The translations under genes and the position numbers were made by a program. A stretch of DNA of 64,000 bases, taken from NCBI RefSeq assembly GCF_025971955.1, contig NZ_JAPDMX010000003.1, positions 310,001 through 374,000 on the forward strand. The letters are read 5' to 3'. The notes below the pieces were generated by a model, which was not told the DNA's origin, searched no databases, and worked only from the letters and a program-made list of their open reading frames with translations. Positions 1 to 9,098 of the stretch are shown here, in pieces; positions within the stretch are counted from its first letter, which is position 1, and every line of letters starts with the position of its first letter. Source of the DNA: Shewanella subflava (GTDB lineage: Bacteria; Pseudomonadota; Gammaproteobacteria; Enterobacterales; Shewanellaceae).

Positions 1-246
1 CGCCACAAACTCAGCCGTGGTGAGGGGATTATTTTCTGGATTAGAGGCTAACAAAATGATTTTGTCGGCACTTGTTTCTACTTCGCTGTAAAAATTGTTG
101 CTGAAATCTCTGCTAAAGACCCGCATATTTAGCTGTGCTTGCGGTAAAGGTTCGATGCCGCTCTCTAATTTGACCTCGAGTAAAGAACAACTGGATAAAG
201 CCAGCAGCATTATCGATACCATAAATATCTTTTTAGCCATACCCAT
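1..246 (-). CDS. putative lipoprotein, N-terminal part (runs off the window)
   Basis: Only the first 82 codons are present. The gene reads leftward and continues past base 1. The N-terminus is a short positive stretch (MGMAKK), a hydrophobic helix and a lipobox ending LSSC, so the product should be a lipid-anchored envelope protein. The mature part starts SLLEVKLESG. A ribosome binding site (AGAGG) sits seven bases before the ATG at 246; a second in-frame ATG at 240 is also possible. I do not recognise the family from this fragment. The call rests on signal and lipobox alone. Confidence 0.7.
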   Translation of the reverse strand, partial: MGMAKKIFMVSIMLLALSSCSLLEVKLESGIEPLPQAQLNMRVFSRDFSNNFYSEVETSADKIILLASNPENNPLTTAEFVA

Positions 247-790
247 AACATAACCTCTAAAAATAATGATAAAAAATAACGTAAATGTATGAAGTGTAAG
301 TGTAATCTACCACTTTTTTAAAGTGGTGACTATTGGTGTGAAACGGGCTAAACATCATCAGTTTACAGCATCTATCGGTTATTCACCTTCGATACCGTTG
401 CGAATATGGGGTGACAGTCAAAGTGATTCAAACCCGTTTAGCTTTAGCTTAGTTTGTGCAGTATTGATTGAACAAATACTCTCTTTGTATCGCAACACGC
501 GATATTGGAATATGCAGCTTACAAGCGCAGCATTCATCAATCAGTTTGATTTAGCGCTAGACACTGATTCTGAGTAAAGCGCAGTTCCGCGAAATACGAA
601 AATCTACACGCATCACATACACAAGTGAAATAGTGGTATTTTAGAGTAAGTATTCAGCAAGGTAAGTAAATCACTGCTAATCTGATAAATACTGTCAGTC
701 ACACTTTTTAGGACTGAACCAGAGTCACCATTTTGAAGTGAGTGTGCATTTATTGCGAGGCGCGCAACACATTATGTTGAAGAGTAAGAT
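247..790. other. intergenic stretch without a convincing gene
   Basis: This gap separates a leftward lipoprotein gene from a rightward cyclase gene and should hold both promoters. An 84-codon open frame lies at 323-577, but it has no ribosome binding site and no recognisable family features, so I do not call it. A perfect palindrome lies at 309-327 and is listed separately. Confidence 0.5.
309..327. repeat. palindrome ACCACTTT-N3-AAAGTGGT
   Basis: Two perfect 8-base arms are separated by TTT. With its left flank (AATCTAC) it closely resembles a palindrome at 61534-61557 in another intergenic region. It could be an operator or a small dispersed repeat; no U-tract follows that would make it a clear terminator. 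Confidence 0.5.
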
Positions 791-2347
791 ATGAAATTTT
801 TTTACTTTCTTATCATTATCCTTTGGGGAGGAGGGCTGACTATTGTCTATCATCAAGGTCATAAAAGTGTTGAAAAGCAGCTTATTTCCTCATTAAAAGA
901 CAATGAGCGTGAAATGGGCCAGATGTTAGATGTAGCCATTGCTTACAACGAATCAATTAAAGAGCAATTGATTTTGAATTTCGACTTAAATATTGGGTCA
1001 ACACCGCACCCATTAATTTCTTCATTTAAAAACTTCCCCGCAATAAATACTTATGGCTTGCAAGGCGATGAAACCTTCGCGGGTAAGCCATTGAAAGCCA
1101 ATTTAACTGGGGCAGGATCATTAGCGGATGTCGATGCTGAAAAATGGTCTGAAATCAACGCGGTATTAAGCTTAAATTTATCCGCCCCCTTAGCGGCGAA
1201 AAGTCAGCAATTTTTATGGTCGTATTACACTTCACAAAATGGCTTTATCTTGCTGAGTCCGAGTGTACCTGTTGAGCAATTCCATTTTGCTGAATATATC
1301 TATTCTAAACCGTTTTGGAAAATTGCCACGCCAGAGCAAAATCCTAATCAAGAAACTGTGGTGTCTGATTTGTATGATGATGCTGCTGGAGCTGGGTTGA
1401 TGATTTCAATATCAACGCCAGTTAATTATCACGATACTTTCAAAGGGGCGGTATCGTTAGATATTGGTTTAGCATACCTGAACAATGTTTTACATGCTGA
1501 TTTACCCATGTTGGAAAATAACATTAGCCTGCTTTCTGATAAAGGTAAGGTGATTGCCAATAAGGCAATTAAAGATTTAGATGATGTGGATTTGCAGCTA
1601 GATGAACAGCTTATTCACTATAAATTAATGCCATTTTCTGGTGGTTATTACATTTTATCGAGTTTGATTAAAGGCAAATTTTACGTAGCTTATCAGCTTT
1701 CTGAGCGTCAATTACAAAGTATCGTGGTTGAAAACATTTATGGTCGTTTGCTTATCGTGTCTATGTTTGTGATTATTTTATGGTTGTTGGTTAAATTGTT
1801 CGATATGCTTTGTAATACCAAAAAACTGGCAGCTATGGATGGGTTAAGTAAATTGTATAACCGTATGTCTTTAGAGCGCTTATCTAATGAAGCCATTGAT
1901 ATCGCGATGAGAAATGATCAGCCTATTAGCGTTATCATGATAGATATCGATTTTTTCAAACAATTGAACGACGAACATGGCCATTATGCGGGTGATCAAG
2001 GCATTATTAATGTTGCCTCTGTTATCAAGCGTAACGTTAGAAAAGTGGATATTGTGGGTCGCTATGGTGGTGAGGAATTTGTCATTACCGTACCAGATAC
2101 CCATTTGGAAACCGCCTCAATTTTAGCAGAACGGATCCGCACCGAGATTGAACAATCAAAATTTTATGGTGATGCTAAGGTCACTGTCAGTATTGGCGTG
2201 GCTGAAAGTCAGGCCTTTGCCCTTTATAGTTTTCAAGATTTGTGTAAAAAAGCAGATTTAGCCCTCTATCAAGCCAAAGAAAATGGCCGTAACAAATGTG
2301 TTGTGTATACCTATGATATGGAAACATACAATCAGCGTGTTAGCTAG
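791..2347 (+). CDS. membrane-bound diguanylate cyclase (periplasmic sensor + GGDEF)
   Basis: Makes cyclic di-GMP from two GTP, in the cytoplasmic part of an inner-membrane protein. A transmembrane helix covers about residues 3-19. A roughly 290-residue periplasmic sensor of Cache-like layout follows, then a second helix (about 315-338) and the GGDEF domain (about 350-510). The active-site loop reads GRYGGEEF. An RKVD motif five residues before GGEEF is an intact inhibitory I-site, so product feedback inhibition is expected. The signal sensed is unknown. The ATG at 791 is preceded by AAGAG. The following DUF3955-like gene lies about 50 bases downstream and may be co-transcribed. Confidence 0.9.
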   Translation: MKFFYFLIIILWGGGLTIVYHQGHKSVEKQLISSLKDNEREMGQMLDVAIAYNESIKEQLILNFDLNIGSTPHPLISSFKNFPAINTYGLQGDETFAGKPLKANLTGAGSLADVDAEKWSEINAVLSLNLSAPLAAKSQQFLWSYYTSQNGFILLSPSVPVEQFHFAEYIYSKPFWKIATPEQNPNQETVVSDLYDDAAGAGLMISISTPVNYHDTFKGAVSLDIGLAYLNNVLHADLPMLENNISLLSDKGKVIANKAIKDLDDVDLQLDEQLIHYKLMPFSGGYYILSSLIKGKFYVAYQLSERQLQSIVVENIYGRLLIVSMFVIILWLLVKLFDMLCNTKKLAAMDGLSKLYNRMSLERLSNEAIDIAMRNDQPISVIMIDIDFFKQLNDEHGHYAGDQGIINVASVIKRNVRKVDIVGRYGGEEFVITVPDTHLETASILAERIRTEIEQSKFYGDAKVTVSIGVAESQAFALYSFQDLCKKADLALYQAKENGRNKCVVYTYDMETYNQRVS

Positions 2348-2398
2348 AGGTTAAGTCAGCACAGTGTGTTTATCTGTTAACCGCAGTTGAGGGCCATG

Positions 2399-2659
2399 AT
2401 GAAACATAAATTACTCTGGTGTAGTGGCTTGTTATTGATCATCGGCATCGCATTTGGCTATATTGAAACTCGCTATTATCAATATCTTGATGAAAATAAT
2501 GTCTTAATTGAAAGCTGGTTTTTACCCTTGAGTATGTTGTTTGTGTTTTTAGGGTGTTTAGGGATGTTTTTATTCATCATCAGAGCGATTTGGTTGATAC
2601 TCAAAAAAGCTTCATCAATATTATCGTTAATTAAGGGGTTCAATGTCAGGCATTACTGA
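2399..2659 (+). CDS. small membrane protein, DUF3955-like
   Basis: About 86 residues with two hydrophobic helices (roughly residues 5-22 and 43-67) around a short loop containing YLDENNVLIE and WFLPLSMLF. This loop-then-helix pattern matches my memory of the DUF3955 family of small inner-membrane proteins, whose function is unknown. The longest frame starts at a TTG (2387), but GAGG is best spaced for the ATG at 2399. The 3' end overlaps the next gene by 17 bases, suggesting translational coupling. Confidence 0.65.
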   Translation: MKHKLLWCSGLLLIIGIAFGYIETRYYQYLDENNVLIESWFLPLSMLFVFLGCLGMFLFIIRAIWLILKKASSILSLIKGFNVRHY

Positions 2660-3044
2660 TCTAAATACACTTTTACAGTCTATGCAGCCACAATTACTTG
2701 AGACTGAATGGGTATTTTGTAGCGTTAAAGGTCGTTTAGGTGATTATTTAGCACTAAATCCCATCGCGACTTTTATGGAGCCAGAAGGGTTAACTTTGGT
2801 ACTTGAAAAGCTTGAGGCCATAAAGGCTGGTTTAGTTTTTGAGCAAACGTTTTGTCAAATTACTCTGTCTGTGCATTCCAGTTTAGAAGCTGTGGGCTTA
2901 ACTGCAGCGGTTGCTGCAAAGTTAACCGCGAAAGGGATCAGCGCAAATGTTATTGCTGCTTATTACCACGACCATATTTTTGTCCCATCAGCTAAAGCCT
3001 CTGCGGCACTGGTTGCATTACAAGAGTTCGCATTACCAGAATAG
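2643..3044 (+). CDS. ACT-fold domain protein
   Basis: A 133-residue soluble protein resembling the bacterial ACT_3/ACT_7 (formerly DUF2241) proteins. The N-terminal half has the typical LETEWVFCSV and EPEGLTLVLEK segments; the second has LTAKGISANVIAAYYHDHIFVP, the usual second ACT-like unit. Such proteins are thought to bind small ligands such as amino acids, but no specific role is established here. AAGGGG lies four bases before the ATG. The gene overlaps the end of the preceding membrane protein gene. Confidence 0.75.
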   Translation: MSGITDLNTLLQSMQPQLLETEWVFCSVKGRLGDYLALNPIATFMEPEGLTLVLEKLEAIKAGLVFEQTFCQITLSVHSSLEAVGLTAAVAAKLTAKGISANVIAAYYHDHIFVPSAKASAALVALQEFALPE

Positions 3045-3195
3045 TCATCATAAGATGATAAGAGTTAAGCCATGAGCCTGATCCTGAACCATGATGAATG
3101 ATGTCAATACACATAGCGGGCTATGGGGAGTTAGCGATTAGATAGCTGGATTAGGTTGGTTGCAGCGCTGTTAATTTGATTGAGCACAATAAATA

Positions 3196-3600
3196 TCAGG
3201 CGTTAATTTTAACATGTTGTTGTAATACGGCTTCTAACCAAGATTCGGCGTCTTCTAGGGTCTTAAACATCTGAATATTATCGGCCTTCATAGAAGGTGA
3301 CATATTTTTCATTATGGTAGCTAAAATAGCGGCATTGAACACAAAGGCTTTGGCCAACATGTGTTGCTGATTAACCCATTTATTGTATTCCTCAAGTACT
3401 TGGTACGCTTCAGGCGTGCCGCCAAATAATTCTAAGTTATTAACTAAAATGGCAAATGGCTTGCCTTCCAGTTGCTTAACAACCTCAATTACCGCCTCGG
3501 TATAGCGTTTTGCACCAAACTCGTTGAATGAGCCCATCAACTTGGTTTTTATAATGCTGCCTTCAAGGCTAATGCTAAACTCACCATGCTCAATCGACAT
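3196..3600 (-). CDS. STAS/SpoIIAA-like cytoplasmic protein
   Basis: A 134-residue soluble protein with a beta-rich N-terminus (FSISLEGSIIKTKLMGSFNE) and an ILVNNLELFGGTPEAY segment like the core of SpoIIAA/STAS-like proteins. It ends with an amphipathic helix (FKTLEDAESWLEAVL), as in STAS/SEC14-type proteins. AAGGTGA lies upstream of the ATG. It stands alone and convergent to the ACT-fold gene. No catalytic motif is visible. Function unknown; anti-sigma-antagonist-like or lipid-binding roles are only suggested by fold resemblance. Confidence 0.6.
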   Translation of the reverse strand: MSIEHGEFSISLEGSIIKTKLMGSFNEFGAKRYTEAVIEVVKQLEGKPFAILVNNLELFGGTPEAYQVLEEYNKWVNQQHMLAKAFVFNAAILATIMKNMSPSMKADNIQMFKTLEDAESWLEAVLQQHVKINA

Positions 3601-3893
3601 AAGTCACCTTATCTTGAGTGTTTGATAAAGTAATAGCATAAGATTATTTTCATATACAAATTAATTTTTAGTCTAGCCATCTACGGCATTTATATCATTA
3701 GCATGCACTGTAATGATTGAGATTTCTGAATGCTGTAGATGAAAAATGTATGGTGAATTTAGGTGGCAAAGTGTTTTACACTTAAGTTGTGAAAAATGAT
3801 TTTAAGATTATAACTCTCTGTAACAGCAATAAATTATTACCTGCCACCTTACTTGCGTAAATAGTATATAGTTAACATCGATATTGAGGTGCA

Positions 3894-4862
3894 ATGACAG
3901 GGGAGTTTTGCATGGCGATAGGTTATTTTTCATTAAAACGATTAAATCACAAGGTGATTTATGATGGTGTGGCATTATGCCGTGTTATTGATTTATTTTT
4001 ACCCATTATTACTCTGTTATTTTTGCTCTGTTTTAACTACGGGGTCAACGCAAGCCAAGCCTTGAGTGTAAACACACCACCAGTAAAAGGCACGGTTTTA
4101 CAAGTACGTATACCAATGGACAAGGACTTGGTTGAAAACCATGTATCTTATTTTCCAAAGTTGTTGGCATTAGCCTTGGATAAAACCGTTTCCACAGATG
4201 GTCCTTACAAAATATCCTATCTCAATGAAAAATATACTACTCATAGGCTTATTGCTGAACTTTCTAAAGATACTCATTTACTCAATGTGATGTGGACAGC
4301 AAACAGCACTGAGCGTCAAGGGCAGATACGTCCAATTAAAATATCTATTTTAAAAGGTCTTAACAGTTATCGCATTTTTCTTATTAGAAAAGAGGATGCC
4401 TTAAGGTTTCAAAACATTCACAGTCTTGATGATTTAAGAGGGCTTATTGCAGGGCAAGGGGCGCAGTGGCCCGATGCTGATGTTATGGCAGCCAATGACA
4501 TGCCACTTATCACAGCGACTCAATCAGATTCTTTATTTCCAATGCTAGCCAATAAACGGTTTGATTACTTTCCTCGAGGATTATATGAAATTTGGGCTGA
4601 GCAACTAAGTCATGCAAACAAAGGTTTAGTCATTGAAGGGTCATTGCTACTGAATTACCCATCACCCATTTATTTTTTTGTAAATAATAACGACACTGCG
4701 TTAGCTAATCGAATTGAGCGTGGTTTGAAGATTGCCATCAGCGATGGCAGCTTTGATGAACTCTTTTTTAGTTTTGAGGGTTTTAAAAAAGGTTGGGCAG
4801 AGTTGCAAAATAAAAATCGTACCTTGTTGAAATTAAGGTCAGATTTTCAAGATCAAGATTAG
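3894..4862 (+). CDS. periplasmic solute-binding-like protein (family 3 type), orphan
   Basis: About 320 residues with a hydrophobic export segment (LPIITLLFLLCFNYGVNA, near residues 36-53) followed by a mature part resembling extracellular solute-binding family 3. It has a substrate-binding-like SLDDLRGLIAGQGAQW segment and a NKRFDYFPRGLYEIW segment. No ABC permease or ATPase adjoins it, so it is likely a sensor-type or stand-alone binding protein. Two starts are possible: ATG 3894 behind TTGAGG and ATG 3912 behind GGGGAG. The hydrophobic segment sits deep for a signal peptide, so an N-terminal anchor is an alternative. Confidence 0.65.
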   Translation: MTGEFCMAIGYFSLKRLNHKVIYDGVALCRVIDLFLPIITLLFLLCFNYGVNASQALSVNTPPVKGTVLQVRIPMDKDLVENHVSYFPKLLALALDKTVSTDGPYKISYLNEKYTTHRLIAELSKDTHLLNVMWTANSTERQGQIRPIKISILKGLNSYRIFLIRKEDALRFQNIHSLDDLRGLIAGQGAQWPDADVMAANDMPLITATQSDSLFPMLANKRFDYFPRGLYEIWAEQLSHANKGLVIEGSLLLNYPSPIYFFVNNNDTALANRIERGLKIAISDGSFDELFFSFEGFKKGWAELQNKNRTLLKLRSDFQDQD

Positions 4863-5194
4863 GAAATATATTCTAAAGTTGGATGAAAAATAAACAAAGA
4901 TAAATACGCCCGAGTCATTATTTATCAATGTTTTTGATTTATTTTTTAGGCATCAATTATCTAATAGCAACCTATACCATTTTTTTGAAAGCATTTTTAT
5001 CGCAATCATTTTAATGAAGTCGCTAGCAGTCGCTTGTTTCAAGCTTCAAGTAGATAAGCATTGTTACTGGTTATCTTCTAATAAATAGAATGTTTTTAGC
5101 CATTTTATGCAATTTTTATTCAACTAAATAGTCGATAAAGTGGATGTAATACACTAACGCACTGTTGTGTTGGTTAGGCTATTTAGAGGTTAAT
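4863..5194. other. AT-rich intergenic region, nothing recognised
   Basis: About 330 bases between the binding-protein gene and the pirin gene. I see no open frame with a ribosome binding site, no strong hairpin with a U-run and no known regulatory motif. It probably carries the pirin promoter. Confidence 0.5.
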
Positions 5195-6070
5195 ATGAAT
5201 ATCATCAGTCAGACTCAAGCGCGTCCAGCAATGGACGGTGATGGCGTAAACATCAAGCGTGTTGCCGATTTTGCTCAGCAACGTTTTGACCCCTATTTAA
5301 TGTTAGATGAAATTAAATCTGATGATAAACAAGATTTCATTGGCGGATTTCCTCCGCATCCCCATCGCGGCATCGAAACCTTCACCTATATAATGAAAGG
5401 CGGTTTTGAACATCGCGATCATATGGGTAATGTTAAAGCTATTCGTGCTGGCGATGTGCAATGGATGAGCACGGGCAGTGGGGTTATTCACTCAGAAATG
5501 CCACTAGCAGATGCGAATGAAGGCCTACATGGTTTTCAGATCTGGCTAAACATGCCCGCGAAAGACAAAATGCGCCCAGCTATTTATCGTGATACTACCC
5601 AAACCCCTAATCCATCGCTTACTCACGCCAATGGTGCCACACTTACCGCCCTTGCTGGCACATGGCAATTTGCCGATATGCCGGATTCAAGTATCACTAA
5701 TACTAGCATTGAAGGACTTGCTGGCAATGCCGCCATAGCGGATTTAAAGCTAACGGCAAATAATCAGGTTGATTTGGCTTTACACCACGTTGAGGCGGTT
5801 AACATTTACCTGTATCAAGGCACGTTAACTGCCAATGTTGACGGTAAAATTACATCATTTTCAGCGGGCACTATGTTGCGTATCAACCCACAAATACAGG
5901 TTCGATTTCATGCTGGTGCAGCGGGATTAGGCTGCTTAATTTTGGCGGGTAACCCCATTAAAGAGCAGATTGTGCACATGGGGCCATTTGTGATGAATAC
6001 CCAAGCTGAAATTAATCAGGCGGTAGAAGATTATCAGCAAGGACGTTTTGGTGCGTTATCATTGAGTTGA
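5195..6070 (+). CDS. pirin family protein
   Basis: A 291-residue double cupin. The N-terminal cupin holds the pirin metal-binding set: HPHRGIETFTY near residue 56, followed by STGSGVIHSEMP near residue 98, giving three His and a Glu for an Fe ion. Bacterial pirins include quercetin dioxygenases and redox-linked regulators; which applies here cannot be read from sequence. AGAGG lies five bases before the ATG at 5195. The frame opens 30 bases earlier but that start has no ribosome binding site. The gene stands alone. Confidence 0.9.
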   Translation: MNIISQTQARPAMDGDGVNIKRVADFAQQRFDPYLMLDEIKSDDKQDFIGGFPPHPHRGIETFTYIMKGGFEHRDHMGNVKAIRAGDVQWMSTGSGVIHSEMPLADANEGLHGFQIWLNMPAKDKMRPAIYRDTTQTPNPSLTHANGATLTALAGTWQFADMPDSSITNTSIEGLAGNAAIADLKLTANNQVDLALHHVEAVNIYLYQGTLTANVDGKITSFSAGTMLRINPQIQVRFHAGAAGLGCLILAGNPIKEQIVHMGPFVMNTQAEINQAVEDYQQGRFGALSLS

Positions 6071-6213
6071 TGTTTAATTGTGCACATTTTTCCGTGACGA
6101 AAAACAATGATGCGGTAATTTAAGCTATTTATTGTTATAATTAGTGCGTTCCGGCCAAAGCCATTTGCTTTGGCCTTATTATTTTCCGTTAGCTTTAAGC
6201 ACAGGATATTCCC

Positions 6214-7617
6214 TTGAGTCAGTCACCTTCGCAAGTTGCCCGTCAGGCATTTTCATCATTAAACTTAAAACCCGAGTTATTAGATAACCTTAGCACTATG
6301 GGCTATGACTCTATGACACAAATTCAAGCTGAAAGTTTGCCGCCAATTTTGGCGGGTGATGACGTAATTGGCCAAGGAAAGACGGGCTCAGGTAAAACCG
6401 CAGCCTTTGGTTTAGGCTTACTCAATAAGTTAGATGTAAAGCGTTTTCGCATTCAAACCATGGTGCTGTGTCCAACACGTGAATTAGCCGATCAGGTTGC
6501 GAAAGAAATTCGTACTCTAGCCCGTGGTATTCATAACGTTAAAGTACTGACATTATGTGGCGGCGTGCCGATGGGGCCGCAAATTGGCTCACTTGAACAC
6601 GGTGCTCACATTATCGTTGGTACGCCTGGGCGTATTATTGATCATTTAGATCGTAACCGCTTAGACCTGAGTAATGTCAATATGTTGGTATTAGACGAAG
6701 CCGATCGCATGTTGGAAATGGGCTTTCAAGAACACATTGACGCGATTATCGATCAAACCCCGCATGAGCGCCAAACCTTGCTATTTAGTGCAACGTTTCC
6801 AGAGCAAATTCAGTCGATTGCTGAGCGCATCATGTATAAGCCTGTGATGGTAAAAGTAGAATCCACCCACGACAACTTAACCATTGAACAGCACTTTTAC
6901 CGTATTGAAGATAACCAAGGCCGCTTAGAAGCCTTGCGTTTATTGCTGCTCGATAAGCAACCAGAAAGTGCGGTGGTGTTTTGTAATACCAAGCGTGAAA
7001 CTCAGCAGGTAGCCGATTCATTACTGGAGTTTGGTTTTAGCGTACTCGCCTTACATGGTGATTTAGAACAGCGCGATCGCGATCAAATGTTACTGCAATT
7101 TGCCAACAAAAGTGCCCGCATTTTAGTGGCAACCGACGTTGCCGCCCGTGGTTTAGATATTGATGCTTTAGATGCAGTATTTAACTACCACCTAGCTTAT
7201 GACAGCGAAGTGCATATTCACCGTATCGGCCGTACAGGTCGTGCGGGCAGTCATGGCGCGGCTTACAGCTTTTTTGGCGAGAACGACGGCTACAAAATGG
7301 CGATGATTGAAGAAGCGCTTAACAAAGACATAGTAGCAGCCACCTTGCCACCGCTTAGTGCATTAAACAAAGCGCCGCTTCAAGCTTTAATGCAAACCAT
7401 TCAAATAGAGGGCGGTAAAAAGCAAAAAATTCGCCCAGGCGATATTGTTGGTGCGCTGACAGGTGATAACGGTATCGAGTTTAATGATATTGGTAAAATC
7501 AAGGTGACCGATATTCGCGCCTATGTTGCGGTATCACGTAACGTCGCGCAAAAAGCAATGTCGATAATCACCAAGGGTAAATTAAAGGGCAAATCTTATC
7601 GTGCTTGGTTTATGTAA
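6214..7617 (+). CDS. dbpA: ATP-dependent RNA helicase DbpA
   Basis: DEAD-box helicase acting late in 50S ribosome assembly. All core motifs are visible: GQGKTGSGKTAAFG (motif I), PTRELADQ (Ia), GTPGR (Ib), LDEADRML (II), FSATF (III), VATDVAARGLD (V) and HRIGRTGRAG (VI). The C-terminal 75 residues match the DbpA RNA-binding domain that recognises hairpin 92 of 23S rRNA (GGKKQKIRPGDIVGALTGD). Length 467, near the E. coli protein. The start is a TTG with AGGA seven bases before it. It is monocistronic and followed by a strong terminator. Confidence 0.96.
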   Translation: MSQSPSQVARQAFSSLNLKPELLDNLSTMGYDSMTQIQAESLPPILAGDDVIGQGKTGSGKTAAFGLGLLNKLDVKRFRIQTMVLCPTRELADQVAKEIRTLARGIHNVKVLTLCGGVPMGPQIGSLEHGAHIIVGTPGRIIDHLDRNRLDLSNVNMLVLDEADRMLEMGFQEHIDAIIDQTPHERQTLLFSATFPEQIQSIAERIMYKPVMVKVESTHDNLTIEQHFYRIEDNQGRLEALRLLLLDKQPESAVVFCNTKRETQQVADSLLEFGFSVLALHGDLEQRDRDQMLLQFANKSARILVATDVAARGLDIDALDAVFNYHLAYDSEVHIHRIGRTGRAGSHGAAYSFFGENDGYKMAMIEEALNKDIVAATLPPLSALNKAPLQALMQTIQIEGGKKQKIRPGDIVGALTGDNGIEFNDIGKIKVTDIRAYVAVSRNVAQKAMSIITKGKLKGKSYRAWFM

Positions 7618-7650
7618 CCCGTCTTGATTAGCGAACCCCATTACCTCAAG

Positions 7651-7676
7651 AAAAGGAGCATTTAGCTCCTTTTTTT
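7651..7676 (+). terminator. rho-independent terminator of dbpA
   Basis: AAAAGGAGC and GCTCCTTTT form a 9-bp stem around a five-base loop and run into Ts. It lies 34 bases after the dbpA stop and before the convergent DUF2057 gene. Confidence 0.85.
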
Positions 7677-7703
7677 ATGCCTTTAAACTCTCTATCACAA
7701 TGT

Positions 7704-8432
7704 TTAGTTGATACTTTGTTTAAACTCGGCTTTGGTTTTGTCATTGGCTTTGTTATACCAATAATCGAGCATTTCACGGATCTCAGCTTGATCCTGTTCA
7801 ATGGTTTTTGGCACCACAGTATTTGTAGGGGTGACAATCTGGCTGGGGGGAGACATAGATACCGGTGCCACAATCATTGAAGGTGTTGTGCTTGATGTGG
7901 TTACGCCTTCTGGTGGAGCAACACTTACAGGCGCCACGGGCACAGCAACGGCGTAAGCCGAGGCAAATTGGCTTACGGCAGCCACTTGTTGAGTTTGATT
8001 ATAGGCCGCAAGTTCCTGCTGGTAATTGCGACCGAGTTGTATGCCGTTTTTAATTAATAAATCCGTTTTAATGGCAATCGGGCCGTTGGCACTGTTAATG
8101 GTTATTTCGGGGTGTTGATTAAAGCGGCTGGCCTGTTTGGCTTGGCTAATGTTGGGTAACATAAGCTGATAGGCGGTATTTTCGGCGTTAAAGCGGACTA
8201 TCACTACCTCTGATTCAAAACGCACCATACTGCCGCGATCGCGATATGATCCCGTATAACGCAAAGCCAGTTGGTTAACGCCCTCAGCTAAATCAAGGCT
8301 ATGTTCTGCTTCAATGGGGTGACCATTAACGGCAATGATATCTGCCGTGCTTGGCAACGTTAAGGTGCTAGCCATTAGCATTGGGCTGGTTAAACTCAGC
8401 GATAAGAGTACTGCCGTAAAAAGCTGATTCAT
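7704..8432 (-). CDS. DUF2057 (YccT-like) exported protein
   Basis: About 242 residues. A signal peptide (MNQLFTAVLLSLSLTSPMLMA) is followed by a DUF2057 domain starting STLTLP, with LALRYTGSYRDRGSMVRFES typical of the family. A low-complexity Val/Ala/Pro/Thr linker (about 155-205) leads to a C-terminal helical tail (EIREMLDYWYNKANDKTKAE). YccT has been linked to curli regulation in enterics; no such role is shown here. AGGAT precedes the ATG at 8432, better than the upstream start at 8447. Divergent from ybaK across a perfect inverted repeat. Confidence 0.85.
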   Translation of the reverse strand: MNQLFTAVLLSLSLTSPMLMASTLTLPSTADIIAVNGHPIEAEHSLDLAEGVNQLALRYTGSYRDRGSMVRFESEVVIVRFNAENTAYQLMLPNISQAKQASRFNQHPEITINSANGPIAIKTDLLIKNGIQLGRNYQQELAAYNQTQQVAAVSQFASAYAVAVPVAPVSVAPPEGVTTSSTTPSMIVAPVSMSPPSQIVTPTNTVVPKTIEQDQAEIREMLDYWYNKANDKTKAEFKQSIN

Positions 8433-8507
8433 AAAAATATCCTGCATTTGATTATATTTATGCGATATTGGGTTATAGCATAGAATAACCTCAATCGTCT
8501 GTAAGTG

Positions 8508-8534
8508 ACCTCAACTCTTTGCCTGAGTTGAGGT
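8508..8534. promoter_or_regulatory. inverted repeat between divergent genes, possible operator
   Basis: ACCTCAACTC and GAGTTGAGGT are perfect 10-base arms around a 7-base spacer (TTTGCCT). It sits 35 bases before ybaK and about 75 bases upstream of the divergent DUF2057 gene. A partial copy of the left arm (AACCTCAA) lies near 8487. No U-run follows on either strand, which argues for an operator or leader hairpin rather than a terminator. Confidence 0.5.
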
Positions 8535-8568
8535 TAATTCATTACATTGTTAAAAGGTTTTATCCCAC

Positions 8569-9039
8569 ATGACACCAGCCATTAACCTAGTCAAAAAGCA
8601 TCGCCTTCATTTTACCGTGCATGAATATCAGCATGATCCAGCCGCAACCTCTTATGGATTAGAGGCGGCTGAAAAATTAAATGTGGCAGCTGCATGGGTA
8701 TTTAAAACCTTAGTGGTCGAAACCGATACTCACCAATTAGCGGTGGCAATATTACCGGTAGATCAACAGCTAAACTTTAAAAAGATGGCTAAAGCGCTGA
8801 AGGTAAAAAAAGTGCAAATGGCTGACATCACCAAGGTTGAGCGCACCACTGGCTACGTATTGGGAGGTGTGAGTCCGTTAGGGCAAAAAAAGCGTTTGCC
8901 TACGGTTATCCACCAAAGCGCGGCCACAATAACCGACATGTATTTTAGTGCGGGTAAAAGAGGCCTAGAGTTGCAAATGACGCCAACTGATTTACAGTCG
9001 TTATTAGCGGCAAGTTTTGGCGATATCGTCAATGATTAA
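8569..9039 (+). CDS. ybaK: Cys-tRNA(Pro)/Cys-tRNA(Cys) deacylase YbaK
   Basis: Trans-editing enzyme that removes Cys mischarged on tRNA(Pro). The 156-residue protein matches E. coli YbaK along its length: MTPAINLVKKHRLHFTVHEY at the start, the catalytic Lys in VFKTLVV (about residue 46), and GYVLGGVSPLGQKKRLPTVI in the substrate pocket. Usual family length. Single-gene unit, divergent from the DUF2057 gene. Confidence 0.96.
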   Translation: MTPAINLVKKHRLHFTVHEYQHDPAATSYGLEAAEKLNVAAAWVFKTLVVETDTHQLAVAILPVDQQLNFKKMAKALKVKKVQMADITKVERTTGYVLGGVSPLGQKKRLPTVIHQSAATITDMYFSAGKRGLELQMTPTDLQSLLAASFGDIVND

Positions 9040-9098
9040 CGCCATTATTAGGCTATAAAGAGCCTAAATACGCCCTAGAACTGATCTTGTTAGCCGTA

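Noticed and set aside
323-577. 84-codon open frame between the first two genes
   Set aside because: No ribosome binding site, composition unlike the neighbours, no recognisable domain; it begins inside a palindrome.
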